Shown here: piece after piece, positions 1-12,800 of the stretch
Position numbering within the stretch: position 1 is the stretch's first letter
How the letters are laid out: each line of letters opens with the position of its first letter
Assembly (NCBI RefSeq): GCF_000208745.1
Contig: NC_030852.1
Location: 22,354,612-22,418,611 of the forward strand
DNA from: Theobroma cacao
Taxonomy: Eukaryota > Streptophyta > Magnoliopsida > Malvales > Malvaceae
DNA length: 64,000 nt
Direction of reading: 5' to 3'
Position numbers and translations under genes: made by a program
The notes under the pieces: generated by a model
Seen by the model: only the letters and a program-made list of their open reading frames with translations
Told to the model about the DNA's origin: nothing
Databases searched by the model: none

Positions 1-276
1 AAAAGCAAATTTGAATTTGATAACAGTTGAAGTTTGAGTAAGTTTTCATTGATCTGTTGTCATTGTGCTGCTTTGAGATCATGAGAGTAGAATTCTTTTA
101 TTAACATCAATTTGTCTTCCTTCGATATTTGAGTGATTTATGAAGGAAATTTTAGTCAACATTACATCACTTGTTTTTGCATATTCTTTTATGGCGCTTG
201 GAATAGTTTCACTTGCGATAAATTTCTCCTTGCTTGGTATTGAATGAAATGAAAGTTGTGGTTTCCGTGTCTTTAG

Positions 277-336
277 CGGTCAAGCGGCAAAAAGAGTGGC
301 AAAATCCAATATGTGAAGATGCCATTTTCAAATTGA
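277..336 (+). CDS. Possible terminal exon of a gene entering from the left
   Basis: A pyrimidine-rich tract ending in tttag at 276 could be a splice acceptor. It is followed by an open frame of 19 codons (RSSGKKSGKIQYVKMPFSN) and a TGA at 334-336. The peptide is basic and looks like a C-terminal tail, but I do not recognise the family. The rest of the gene would lie left of the window, with bases 1-276 as its last intron. No further coding exon is visible on this strand up to 2080, which fits a 3' untranslated region downstream. This is a short open stretch supported only by an acceptor-like sequence, so chance remains possible. Confidence 0.35.
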   Translation, partial: RSSGKKSGKIQYVKMPFSN

Positions 337-2080
337 TCAATCTGCCTTTGTGTTTTTAATCCTACCTCACTATGTCAGGATGAAGAGCATATTCATACCT
401 CTGGTATGCGTTGCCATGTGCATGCAATGTATGTGGTTTATTCATGTTCAGAGCGACCATGCACTGAAAACGTGTGTGATGAGGAGTCGCTTATTTGAAT
501 GTGAACTGTGAAAGAAGCTTGACAATGCTAGAGCACCTAACTAAGGAAGTATCACTTTCAATTGATCTATTTTGTTTTGTCTGATGTATGCAATAGAATC
601 AAGATTATTGGAAGTGGTGACCTTTGGACATAACTAAACTGGTCTGTTTTGGTTGCTACTTATCTTACATCCATACTTAAAATTGAGAGTGGTTCAAATA
701 ACTTGTATATTTCTAGTCACGCATTACCTTTTTTCTTAGTTGAAGCTCTTCGTGCATTAGCTTATTTCTGTTTCTTCTGAAGCAATTAGTAAAATGATGG
801 AAAATTTGTCTTCTTAAAGGCTAGACGCCAAGACTTTCGTTATTTTCGTGGGAACCACTTTATCTGCTTGAAGTGGCATGTCCTCTCTAGTGTGTTAGGC
901 GGGATGGGATGGGATTGGAGGAACTTTAGATGCTCTTTGATAGATTGCTCACCCCCTGGTTCACACGTCTTTAAGGTGTTTTTAGTTCTCCCAAGAGTGG
1001 GTTTAGAAGATTTCATAGGTTAGACAGTAATTTTGAGTTCCTCTGGCTCTCACGTAGCATAGTTTACATCCATTTCTAGATTCACATGAACAAAATGTTG
1101 ATGTAACCCCAATCAGTTGGCCATGCCTCAATACTTGTGAGCTGAAAGCAACCTGGCTACAATGTAGATGAGAATTTGTATATCTTTTCTTGTCTTGTGG
1201 GATTTGGTTTTGAACGCGGTTCATTAGGTGAATTTGTCATGATTACTCTAATAAGCAGGGCAGCAAATGATTGGCATTGATTCATGAACAAATAATAGAA
1301 GGGAGATTCAATTCAACATTTTTCACATAGTAAAGGCGATTAAATTCAGAATTTGAACATTACAGAATGGTTTTCCTTTCAATAGTTCCTATTGTTTTTT
1401 GGCAGTGAACATATGAGCCCTTTACCTGTCTGTGGCATGTAGTACTCCATAGGAAGTCAAGAATATTTCACTCCCCAGTCCCCATATAAAAGAAAAAGAA
1501 AAGAGCATTCCACGCCCAAGAATCAAGAAGCCTTTCTATTATTCTCTTTTCTTCATTCTACAATTTGCTTTCCTCCTAACTCTGGGAATCCTTTAGAAGC
1601 AGGAACTTACTAAATTTGAGCCTTGTGAGGCCGCATGTTTCTTCTACCAAAGGCTCGAAAACTAGGCTTCTTACTGATAAATGAACCATAATCCAAAAGT
1701 ACCAGTTTGTGGAGTATTGTTTTAATCTGGGTCTATGTTGAATGAGACAGCATGTCATCCATGATATATTTTTCTTTTCTTTATTAAAGGCATCAATCTT
1801 TATTAATTTTAAAGCCAAAGGGAGGCGAAAGGGTGTTGATGGTGCAATGGTAAGAAAACACAAAAAAAAAAGAAAAAGAAAGAAAATGATGATGTGTTTG
1901 TGATTTTATAAAGAAATTGATATGGCGAAAGCAAGGAAGGGATGATCATGACTGAGGGCTAAAATGATTGTCAGATGAAGAAACAACCAAGTCTACAAAT
2001 ATACACTAGTTCATGCTAATATATATTACATATATTATTTTATGAATTTCGGAAAATTTACCTAACATCTCAAACAGATG
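337..2080. other. Non-coding stretch, possible 3' UTR then intergenic
   Basis: No coding exon with family-like sequence is visible on either strand. The left part may be the 3' untranslated region of the putative gene ending at 336. The right part, about 1980-2080, is AT-rich and lies just downstream of the minus-strand gene that ends at 2081, so it should hold that gene's 3' untranslated region. The short open frames here have no supporting features. Confidence 0.5.
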
Positions 2081-2783
2081 CTATAAATGGGTCCGGTTTG
2101 AAGCTAAAGCTTTATGACGTGCTACCAATAGTTGATTCATTTCAGCAATCTGGTTTAACAGTCCTCTAATTTTCTGCAACACAACATGTTTGAATCCAAT
2201 GAATTTTCCCATCAAATTCACATCCATATACAAACACACACAAGCATTTCCACAAACACCTTACCTCATCTTTCTCCTTTATACTCCTCTTCAACTGCTC
2301 CACGCTCTCTTTCCTACACGTCCGCCGCCTGCAAAGCCACCACAACACCGCCGCCACCGCTACCCCAATAACCCTTCCAAGAGACCCAAATGCCCTCCCC
2401 ATTGTCCCATTTTTGTAACCGAAATAACAAGCGATGCTCACCATCTTGGCGCGCAAAATCTCAAGCCCGATTCCCAACCATTCTCCGATCCCGCCACCAG
2501 CGGATGCTGGGATGACCTCGCTGGCACCTGGCCGTGGTGGTGAAAGAGTTGAACTGGAAGGCGGGTTATGTTGTTGTTGAATTTGATTGGGAAGATTTTC
2601 GTGGTCGACGGGAGGGAAGATGGAGAGGTCGTCGTGTGGAAGAGAGTCTCTGATCATGACCATCGACCATTGCTGCTTTATTTGAGGATTGGGTTTGGGT
2701 TTTGATGGTTGTTTGTGATTGATGGAATGGAATTTTTCCCATCCAAATAGAAAGCCTTCCAAAATTCTGTCATTTTCTAGCAT
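2081..2783 (-). CDS. Small single-pass membrane protein with C-terminal coiled coil, unknown function
   Basis: Two exons read on the minus strand: 2783-2265 and 2173-2081, joined by a GT-AG intron (donor gtaagg, acceptor ttgcag). They give 203 residues. The start chosen is the ATG at 2783 (MLENDRILEG...). An upstream in-frame ATG at 2876 would add a hydrophobic, low-complexity extension that I do not trust. Residues about 20-100 are polar and proline-rich. A hydrophobic segment at about 134-150 ends in a CRRR basic stop-transfer patch. Residues about 160-192, spanning the splice junction, look like an amphipathic coiled coil (SVEQLKRSIKEKDE joined to KIRGLLNQIAEMNQLL). Reading through the donor would instead give a cysteine-rich tail ending in CCVAEN, which I consider intron. 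The continuity of the coiled coil supports the splice. I do not recognise the family. It is probably an endomembrane or plasma-membrane protein; no function is assigned. Confidence 0.72.
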
Positions 2784-3485
2784 TTTTGTAGCTTGAAGAA
2801 GAAAAAGCGAAGAGCTGAGAGCTGCTCCCAAACTCAAAAAACAGGGAAGATGGCATGTTGTTTGACCCCAACACATTACACCCTGGTAAGGCTAAATCCA
2901 GCATTGTAAGACTTTGTGCTATAGCCCGGAATGGCCCATTTAGTGTGTCATTCTAAGCATGGCCCAAGTGTGTTGTGTTTGACATGAATGACAGGAATAG
3001 TTCATTTATTCAACCATTGGTTTTGCAGTGGCATTGAAAATTGAGAAAGAATTGTCGGGAAATGTTTTCTCAAAAGCACTGTTTCAAGGGGCAAATGCAA
3101 ACATTGCTGATTTGGAGTTTTACACAGCATGAATCCATTAAGAGTACGTTGTTTATTTATTTTTTATTTGAATTTTAGGGAATTATAGAAACATAAAGAG
3201 TACATTGTTTATTGAAACTCTACTAAAAGTGCTGCTATACATCAATTATTGAACTCCAAGCTCACAAGATGTTTTGTGTTTCCATTACTATTCAACAATA
3301 AGATAAAAGGGGAGGCCGGGAAGGGGGGGGGGGAGGTGGGTGGGATGGAAAATTAAAATGAAAGGGGAAGTCATTAAATCTGCACAACACATTCTACAAA
3401 TAAAACATAAGCGTTTTTAGGATTGAATTTGGAACCTCAACCAAAGGACAAGCTGTTGTCTGCTAAAAAATCAACCAATTGATCT
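2784..3485. other. Intergenic, upstream of the coiled-coil gene and downstream of the receptor kinase
   Basis: This holds the presumed 5' flank of the minus-strand gene at 2081-2783 and the 3' untranslated region of the receptor kinase gene ending at 3486. A short G-rich run lies near 3318-3340. I see no coding sequence. Confidence 0.6.
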
Positions 3486-6143
3486 TTATCTTCCCTTGAT
3501 GTTTCCCGTATGAGGAAAATGTAACTGAGAACTAACTGTCATATCAGAATCATCACTAGCAGCAGCAGGGTTGGCTTTGGGGTCATCATCGTCACTTGGT
3601 TTTTCCAAAGCAATAAGATTACTCTTATCTTCTGGTACATCAATCTGTGAGGAAGCATCTTGAAGCTGCAATGAATATTCTAAGTTCCATAACACATCTC
3701 CCATGCTAGGTCTATCAACTCCATATTCTGCTAAACATTTCTCCGCAGCTTCCACAAACTTTTTGAGTGATTCTTCACTTATACTCTCAGCAATTTTAGG
3801 GTCAACTATCTTCTCAATCATGCCCTTTCTGTGCCACTGCATGGCCCACTCAGCCAAACTAACCTGCTCCCTTGGCAGCGCTGGGCAAATAACTGCCCTT
3901 GCGCATAAAACCTCAAAGAGGACTACACCAAAAGAGTAGACATCAGATTTCTCTGTAAGCTGTTGACTTCTGAAGTATTCAGGATCAAGATACCCGAAGC
4001 TACCCTTCACTGCAGTGCTAACATGGCCTTGCTCCATAGGTGCGGCTTTCGAGAGGCCGAAATCCGACACTTTAGCTACAAAATTCTCATCAAGAAGAAT
4101 ATTTGTGGTCTTTACATCACGGTGGATAATTCCTTGCGCGGCACCGGTATGGAGATAATGCAATCCTCGAGCTGCACCAATGCAAATATCAAGCCGTTGT
4201 TTCCAGGACAAAGTTGGTTTGTTTGAGCCATATAGATGGTCACGAAGTGGACCATTAGCCATGTACTCATAAACCAGAATCATCTCTGATTCCTCATCGC
4301 AAAACCCAATGAGTGATACAAGGTGGCGATGCCTGAGCTTCGAAAGCATTTGTATTTCCGTCTGGAATTCGTTTATGCCTTGTTCTGATCCCGGGTTTCC
4401 TCTTTTTATAGCGATCTTGGTTCCATCTTCTAGAACCCCAAGAAACACTTTTCCAAACCCGCCCACACCAATCACTGTCTTTTCATCAAAATTCTGTGTT
4501 GCATTTTGTAACTCATTGAAACTGAAGAATCTGCCAAGACCTTGATTTGAGTAAAAACTGGAGTGTCCAGTACTCTTACTTTTTCTGGAGCCAAAGATGC
4601 TAGATTTCCTAGAGCTACTCTTGCTGCTTAAGAAACTAGTGTGGCTACCATGAATAGGTAGAAGCCATGCTGAGAAGCTGTTCCGCTTTTGCCAATCATG
4701 AGGCCGTCTTTTCCACCTAACACAAACTATTCCAAGTAACAGCATTGCAAAGAACGCCATAGCAAGCCCTGAAATTGCAACAACTTTCAATTTGCTAGAT
4801 CCTCCCTTGTATGAGCCATCAACAGCAAAAAATCCATCCAAGCTATCTGCTATGTTGCTCATCTTCATGACCTCCAAGCCATTTAGAATAGCATTAGGTA
4901 GACCGCCATTGGACGCTGGGCCGACCTGAACCATAATGGAACCATTTGTGATTGCTGAGGCATTGAGCAAAAAATCTGTGTAATATGCAGTGGCCAAGCC
5001 ACCAGCTTTGGTTGTGAGATCAAGACCAGACAACCCGATTAAGCCGTTTATATATACATTGAAGTACAAGTCATTGCGGGACTTGCTTACAATGTCACAA
5101 AAGTGCATCCTGATGAGATAGGAAAAGCTTGCATCAATATCCATCACCCAAGTGAGATTGAAATTTGGTTCCATGGATTGAGCATAGGCCTCAGTTGTCA
5201 TCCTTTGCGCAGTTGCATAAACTAAATCTGGTGCAACCAATGGAGTCATCCGTTTATCAGGCTGGTATTTGATATTAGAACCTGTCACAGCTTCAGCTCC
5301 TTGTGGGAACACATTAAATGGGGCATCAGGTAGCCATGTCCTTGACAATGTATCATTTTTTGGTGTTAATGTCGGCCCTCCCATATTCAATCGATAGGAC
5401 ACTTCTAAAGCATAATTCAACAAGCCATTGACGGTTTTACCTTGGGGTACTGAAGATGCTGAATCAGAGAGAAGTTCATCAGGAATAGCCACGATCTCAA
5501 TGGCATTGATGAATGCATAAGAATTCTTCTTGGGCTTGAAGATGAGGGAGAAACGTTCAGTAGCGTTAACAAGATATTCCTTGAAAACCACTCTATTATC
5601 ATCACTCACAGAGAAGTCATGCAAAAGGACAAACTTGTCTGTATGGACAGTGAAAACTGCAGTTTTCAGATCATACTGAGGGTGAGGAAGCGGGTAGAAG
5701 TAGAGACGAACCCAATGTTTCCCTGGCTTGGAGATGAAAAACGTATATGTTGAGTGAGCAGGAAAAATCCTTGCAGTTTTACATAAATCTTGCATGGACG
5801 AAGGGGTAGAATTGGAAAAGGCACTGCTGGGAATGGAATCTATTGAAGCTTGTACATCTTCACTGGTAGATAGGTAACTACTTGTTTGAGAGTCTGACTT
5901 GAATGTTCGTCCATCATCAAGCTTTGTTTCACTAGAAGATCCACAATCGATAAGATAGTTATCGGGAGGCCGATATGCAGCCGGAGAAGAAGAAACAATA
6001 AGAGAAGGGGCAGGAGCGGAAGGTTTTTGATTAGCATGTTTTGCCAAAATAAAGTTTGCATGGTTTAACAAAAGGAAAATGGAGAGAAAAGAAAGGGAGG
6101 AGACATGTAGAGGCCTTGCTGGCCTATGATGATCTCCCCCCAT
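3486..6143 (-). CDS. ERU: CrRLK1L malectin-like receptor kinase, CAP1/ERULUS-like
   Basis: One uninterrupted frame of 885 codons, usual for this largely intronless family. A hydrophobic signal sequence covers about residues 12-34. A tandem malectin-like ectodomain runs about 61-430, opening with the diagnostic DNYLIDCGSS and holding several N-glycosylation sequons. A single transmembrane segment lies at about 452-476, followed by a basic WKRR stop. A Ser/Thr kinase occupies about 555-830: glycine loop GVGGFG 559-564, ATP lysine K580 (AIK), catalytic HRD 674-676, DFG 694-696 and GSFGYLDPEY at about 714-723. All catalytic residues are present, so it should be active. The start MGGD, the juxtamembrane serine-rich block with SSIFGSRKSKS, and the SNQGLGRFFSF element resemble Arabidopsis At5g61350 (CAP1/ERULUS), a kinase known from root-hair tip growth and calcium signalling; other CrRLK1L members are more distant. 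It would sit in the plasma membrane and sense the cell wall or RALF-type peptides, by analogy to the family. Orthology is by motif recall, not by tree. Confidence 0.93.
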   Translation of the reverse strand: MGGDHHRPARPLHVSSLSFLSIFLLLNHANFILAKHANQKPSAPAPSLIVSSSPAAYRPPDNYLIDCGSSSETKLDDGRTFKSDSQTSSYLSTSEDVQASIDSIPSSAFSNSTPSSMQDLCKTARIFPAHSTYTFFISKPGKHWVRLYFYPLPHPQYDLKTAVFTVHTDKFVLLHDFSVSDDNRVVFKEYLVNATERFSLIFKPKKNSYAFINAIEIVAIPDELLSDSASSVPQGKTVNGLLNYALEVSYRLNMGGPTLTPKNDTLSRTWLPDAPFNVFPQGAEAVTGSNIKYQPDKRMTPLVAPDLVYATAQRMTTEAYAQSMEPNFNLTWVMDIDASFSYLIRMHFCDIVSKSRNDLYFNVYINGLIGLSGLDLTTKAGGLATAYYTDFLLNASAITNGSIMVQVGPASNGGLPNAILNGLEVMKMSNIADSLDGFFAVDGSYKGGSSKLKVVAISGLAMAFFAMLLLGIVCVRWKRRPHDWQKRNSFSAWLLPIHGSHTSFLSSKSSSRKSSIFGSRKSKSTGHSSFYSNQGLGRFFSFNELQNATQNFDEKTVIGVGGFGKVFLGVLEDGTKIAIKRGNPGSEQGINEFQTEIQMLSKLRHRHLVSLIGFCDEESEMILVYEYMANGPLRDHLYGSNKPTLSWKQRLDICIGAARGLHYLHTGAAQGIIHRDVKTTNILLDENFVAKVSDFGLSKAAPMEQGHVSTAVKGSFGYLDPEYFRSQQLTEKSDVYSFGVVLFEVLCARAVICPALPREQVSLAEWAMQWHRKGMIEKIVDPKIAESISEESLKKFVEAAEKCLAEYGVDRPSMGDVLWNLEYSLQLQDASSQIDVPEDKSNLIALEKPSDDDDPKANPAAASDDSDMTVSSQLHFPHTGNIKGR

Positions 6144-6842
6144 AGCTCAAGGCGGCGGCCAGAAACCGCGGCACTAGCTAACACGGCGGTGACCGTGGTA
6201 GTGATGGTGTGGACATGGTGGTGGTGGTCGTGAATGGCAAAAGGCTAGGGAAAGAGGGAGAGAGTACCAACAAGGGATTTGTACGTAGAAAAATGGTTGG
6301 CGGGCAGTTAGGCAAAAGGGTAGTTTGTTGGAAGCATGTAGGGAGGGACGTGCAAAGGTGTAATGTGTATGTTAATGGGCACTCTTCATCTGTTTCAATT
6401 TTGTTATCATTTGTTGAAGGGGGGAAGAAGACTTGGTAAAAGGAGATAGATACAAGTATTATATACAACAAACAGCGAGCTATGCGTTGGGCCTTAAAAA
6501 GCCACTTTGTCACAGCTTATCTTGACAACAAACTAACAAAGCAGGAGGGGCAAAAGGGAAGTTGACAGCGCGTACCGTCGTGGGCATTCTCTTTATTTCA
6601 GCAGCGTTGAATACAGCGTTTTCAGTCTCCTCCTCTATTTCTACTTTCTATTTGGTGAGAAGCCGAAGCCGCCTGCTCCTCCTTGACTATATAATTATAT
6701 GTTTTTATTATTAATAACATGAAAGAAATTGGTTTCAGCTACTGATTTTTACAACCAAAAAATAAATAAATAGGGATCCACAATCTTTATTAATGTGGCC
6801 CAAAGAATATTGAATTAATGTCAAAAACAAATAAAAAAAAGA
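6144..6842. other. Intergenic: receptor kinase upstream region and LONRF 3' flank
   Basis: The left part, about 6144-6660, is the 5' flank of the minus-strand receptor kinase and should hold its leader and promoter. Its minus-strand open frame at 6178-6513 has no family features. The right part is AT-rich and receives the 3' end of the minus-strand LONRF-like gene that stops at 6843. No other gene is visible. Confidence 0.6.
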
Positions 6843-9800
6843 TTACAAACTCGTATACCACTGTACGCTACGACCTTGTGCTTCTGCTGTGAGGTATATT
6901 AGACCCCGTCTTATCCTCTGCAACAGAGAGTGGTGATTAGTGAGCATTTCACAGTGGAGTGCTATGTTGCCTGCCTTACATGCATAACACAATACAAGTG
7001 CAAAATCATACCTCTGCTGTGTCTCTGATTCGCAGCAGTTCCAATCTTTCTGAAGGCCTTCGATTGGACAACGTAGCAAGCTGCACCCAGCCCAGGTATC
7101 AACAAAACGTTAGCAGCCACCTTAAATATTATAACCATACCCTACCCTGCACATTTATCAAATAAATAACTAGACCATACGTGCACAACTATATAATGGG
7201 AGCAAGCACTGTACCCAGAAACTGAAGCGCTCTGGATCCTGTGTATTGGGCATCATTACTTCAATATTATAGAGTGCTTCAAGCACTCTTCGTTCTGTCC
7301 GCAAGGCAGGAATTGTTTGTATTAGCATGCATGCCATAAAGGAAGCAAAACTACAAATGTTTAATGTGATTTAATAGGTTTCAATTCCAGTAATTCAGAT
7401 CAACTTGCAGTAACCAAGAAATGTCTTAACAATTTCATCAGTAACTAGACCCTTCATGTCAGAGAAAACTCAAGGCTGTAAAGTTACCATGTTTGAGAAC
7501 AACTATTTCCCTCTACCTTAAAGAAACATGGGATTTTATTTTGCTCTACATCCCAGCAATTTTTAACGGCTCAAACAACTGACATCACGGACAACTCAGC
7601 TAAAAGAGGATTTTCAGAAAGAGTAAAAACATCGGAGAAAAGAACCCTAAACCTTAAGTTTGACACAGGTGATTGCACGTGTCAGTGCTTGCCCATCTTC
7701 AATACATAGTAAGATAAAATCACGTCAATTTGCCTCAAGAATATGGGGGAGAAGTGACATGAGACTGTAGCTCAATTTCATAGAAAATTTATCTTAAATG
7801 AATTGATATTAGACAAGTAACAATAACAGAACGACAAGCTGAGCTAGGACTTTTAACCTCTAACTATCCTACTAAAGAGTTTTACCATGCGTTGCTTCTT
7901 TTGCTGAACTCAACCATGACCGAGCATATGCTGCTGCATTATTTGTCGACTCCTGCAACTGTTAATATCAAAGACATTACACAAATACTGATAAATATAT
8001 ATATAAATAAAATAAAATAAAAACAATATGAATACCATGAGGTGGGTATGCTTGTATACTGCCATATTCAAGCTATCAAATTTTAATGGTTACACAAAAT
8101 TAAACCTCTGATAATACTTGTAAGATCATATTCGATGTGAAAAATAAATCTTACTGTTTTTTATGAGTTAAGAACCAAAAAAGTACAGGCATCAAGCAGT
8201 TACTAACCCATGTAGGCTAAGGATTACATAACAAATTAGTCAAATCTACCAAACAAGTAAGTGTGAAACCATGCATCTAAAAGCTCCGGCAAGCATGAAT
8301 CTAACCCCTTCAGAAGCCCATCTATCTCTTTCCCTCCCAATAAAAAAAGGGGTGGAGAGAGAGAGAGAGAGAGAGGAAGGTAATAATCTNTAAGGAGAGA
8401 GAGAGAGAGAGAGAGAGGGAAATTAAATCTCACTTCACTACAGTCTGCATAAGCATAACCATCCCAACCCCTAACCTGCCACTACCAAGAGATGCCCAAC
8501 CAGTGCAAGCTAAAGGCCAAAGCTGTCTCGGCCATGAGCAATTGAAAAGAAGATAATGAGCATTGCACTGCTGCCTTACATACAAAGCATCCACTAAATA
8601 TGAATTTCCCCTCTTTTTGAGGTTATAAATGGTTAATATTCCTTCCCAAGATGATTCCCTTTAGTAAAAGAAGCAAACTGAAAACTGAGAAAAGGCAAAT
8701 TTCACCTCCTTGCAGTCTATTGTTTTTGAAATTTGATGTATCTTGCTTCATTTATTCTTTCATTGATAAGGAAAACTAATACAGATGGGAAATAAGAATA
8801 GAGATAATCATACATCTTCTCTATCTCTTGCATATGTTGGGAGTATGTCTTGTATCCACTCAACCTCTGCCATTCGATATCTGCATTGAACATAACTAAG
8901 GTATGAGGTCCCACGACAAAATCAAGTAGGCATGAATAATGGGAATTGTGAGTAAAACTGTATGATATACAGGAGCCAATGATGAGAAAACTAACCCATC
9001 TTGGTCCCAAGATCTGAGGATGCGAAATCTCCTGCGACTTTCAATCTGTATGCCAAATAGTTTATATAAATATATGAACATGTTTTTTTTTTAATTAAAT
9101 ATGAACATATTATGTAAGAGCCAGAAGTTGCTAAATATTTTGGGTCCAACATAAGCATGAAAGACGAGGAAACTGTTTTTTCACAGACCAAATTATCAAT
9201 CATTCACCAAAAAGAAAAAGGCTTTCTCTAGGAGCCTTTTACTACCAGCTGCTACATTAATAAACTAGAGAATAAAAAAGATTCAAATACTACTGATCGA
9301 TCTCCTGAATAGAAAACTCACAAATTTGTTTCTGTTTTTCATAATTAAAAAAAAAAAAGCTTAGTGATCTACTCATATACCTAAAACTATGCTAGTATTG
9401 CACAAGAAAACATGAAAGTTCAATTCTAGAAGACAAGTTTGCTGATTATAGGACATGACGGTCTAGTTGCCAACAAGCACCATACAAAGCATTTACACTT
9501 GCAGAAATTTCTAAAGCTAGGTGGCAATAAAGTGAAAACCCCACCCGTTTTGATGGTGAATATATCCATGGGGAATCAAACCAAAATATAATTTGCATGT
9601 AAGTGAGATCTAAATAACCGTTTATTCTTGAAGCAACCTCCAAAATTGAAGCAATCAAAATCCTTTCACCCTTTTGGGAGGGTAGCACAGGCTACAAAAT
9701 TTTGCTTCTAGTGAAAACACAAACTATATCTCAGCTTTCCAAAACTATCTGCAGGTTCTTCAAAATTTCCTACTTAAATCCTCTCAAATGTGCAATGACT

Positions 9801-12800
9801 AATTGAAGATGGTCATTGTTACATTAAATGGAAGGAAAGTGGTCTGTCAAAGCTTCATAAGAAAGGATATGCCTTGTTAAAGTTCTATAAATAAAGGCTC
9901 TTTTGATCATGGAGAAAGAAGATAAAAAAAAATCATTAGTATGCAAAAGTAATAGTTGAGAACAGAAAGCAGAAGAAAGATTTCTTTTTCAAATCATCTT
10001 GCCTGAACCACAAGCTAGTGAGAGTCCACCATATGAATGACCTCATCCGATCATTTGATTTCAAATGATACTCCCATTATTTGTTTGTCTATCCAATATT
10101 ATTTGTCCACTGTGAAAGCTCAATAAGAATTTGTCTAAGGACTTACTACTCAACATTTCTCTTATTGTGGATTGCAACTTGAAAACCCATCTATGACCAA
10201 GCTAAAAATGTGATGCTGCACTATAGTCAATGCATTTATTATTTTTTTCCCTCAAATTTGTGCCTTTCCAAAAGGAACAAAAACTTTGGGATGGAGGAAT
10301 GGCAAATAAATAAAAGCTATTTTACAACTTTATGTGCACATATCACAGAAAAAGTGTCACTGAATCAGAGGCAAAGGAAAGTCGATAATGTTTCACCTCT
10401 AGAACAAAGCGTCCATCAGGAAGTGGCTCACACCTACATATTTAAAACAAGTGATAAGATCATGCAATTAAAAAACAAAATCTTCTCAAAATATAAGCTA
10501 CTTTGCAAAGCTTTTGGATTACAAAAAAAAAAGTGTACAAGCCACCTACTCAGTGATCTCCACTTCACAAGCAAATTCAGCAACAGAATCTGTAGCAGGA
10601 TCACGGATGACCTACAAATATAATGGACCAACCAAAAACAGAAAAAAAGTGAGGAACTTTTGGTCACTGAACATGTTTGACAAAAGGAAGAAGAAAAAAC
10701 CAGTTAAAAAGAAATCTACCATTCCCATGCGATGATTTCCTTCCATTATTCTCCTTACCTGTTTTGAAGCAAATAAAAAGTAAATCCTCGTGATCAAGGG
10801 CAAAACATATGCACATAGGCTGAAAGGTAAATGAACAATTCAAACTGCTTTTAATTATGAAAACTGAGCTAACAATTTGGTTTTCCACATTCCAAATCCA
10901 AAAGCAGTCCCCCCAAGACACAGAAACTAATCAGCTTCAACATTATGATGCACCAAAAGTATGACACAGTGATTAAAAACTGCTAGCCAATACTTCAGCT
11001 ATCAACAGCAAGTATACAGCTCATAAAGCGTTACAAACATTAGAACTAGAGTTGAGTATCTACTTAGAAGGAAGGGTATAGCCTGCCTCGACAACCAAAT
11101 GGAAAAACAGACCAATTAATTCATCACCGAGAAACCAGGCTAACTAGCCTGTAAGCCTTGCCCAATTAAAAAATTAAATAATATCTGACAGAACGATTCC
11201 GTTAAAAAGTTACATATGGAGTTTATAATATAAAAGATTGCCAAGATATGTTAAAAGGAAAGAGGGAATGGTAGTGACATAGATGGAGCTTGTTCCAACA
11301 AGCAAACACAGCCCAACTCAAATTTAGAACAAGAGCAACTCTGCCAAAAGCCTCACAAGCATAGTAAGAAGCCACGGAATTTTGCACTGCCAACTTAGAT
11401 TTGGATGGAAAAACAACTATGATCTACCCATTTTTCTACACTTTATCCTAATATACAACATGATTAAGATTAGAGAATGTATGAAACTCACCATAAGTCT
11501 GTACCGGGGTTCAAATATGTGGAGTGGAAACTTCTGACAAGGGATGACAACATCCATGACGAAAAGAGGTATCAGATCATTACCAAAATTTATCAGACTG
11601 TCATGCTCCGACTTCCTTTCAGCATATTCCTCTGGGAAGGTTTTTTGTATGATGTTGTTTAGCGTTACACTATCAGACAAAATGTTATTTATAATAGTCA
11701 ATAAAACAGAATACCCTAACAAAGCTTTATTGAAACCTTTCAAAGATGATAACATCAAATTAGCACTTAGCAGAAAGTAAAAAGTTCAGATAGAAGACAA
11801 TTTCCATGCTCGAAAGCATGGACCATATGCAGATATGCCTAGTATTTAACGTTTTAATAGATCCACCAAAAGATTTTTCTTAAACCAACTGAATCAAATG
11901 GGATCTTAAGATTCTTAATTTCTATCATTGTGCCCCATGAAAACAACAAGAACAGCAGTCTCCTAGTTCAAGGGCAGTGGTAAACTAGTCATTATTAGCC
12001 TATTGCAACTCTACATGGATGCGACGAATGGTTGCTTCTCAACTAATTACATGAGCTAGTGCAAACAGCAGCAGTTGAAGAACATGATTGTTCTCATTAT
12101 CTGAACAAAAGAACTTCAGTTAATAATCACTGGTCAGAAGCTTACCTGATTGCACATGTTCTAGGACTAATGAAGAGCACTGTTCGGCACAACGGACATT
12201 TGTTGCCTATCGTTTTAGTACAAGGTCAGATATTAGTATATTGATAAAAATACTACTAGAATTGGAATCAACAACCACAAATACTCACTACGATCCATTG
12301 TCTGAAATAAACATGAGCGACAAAAAGAATGTCCGCAAGGTGTTGTTATAGGTTGATATAGTAACTTCAGACAAAGTGTGCAATCAAAGTCATCAGTACG
12401 TTCAGGCAACTCATGGCCTCTAATCCGCAACAAACTGGATGGCATTCTCTCCAAACTCCGAAAAGAAGCCCGAAGAATGTCACTATGTATTACCAGCAAA
12501 ACAATCATTCAGATTGGCAAAATTCCTAGTCACCGCATGTCAAATTAAAATATCATAAACTACCTGAACGGATCAAGTTGAAGACCAGAAAGAATAATAT
12601 CCCGTGCCATCTCATATCTTTCCAACTGCATGGTCAAAACAACACATATATTGGAGAAACCAAGGCAGCATAGACATAAAAATGTGCATGTGCATGTGTA
12701 AATTAAGCAGAATGAGATGTATTGAAAGAGGCCCACTGGAATTTAGCTTGGACCCCTTTGTATGCATCTTGTTCAATGAAACAAAAAGGAAAAAAAAAAA

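Noticed and set aside
2186..2543. Plus-strand open frames opposite the small membrane-protein gene
   Set aside because: Shadows of the minus-strand coding exons, with biased Pro/His/Thr composition and no motifs.
6178..6513. 111-codon minus-strand open frame just upstream of the receptor kinase
   Set aside because: Low-complexity, no family motif, and it lies in the expected leader/promoter.
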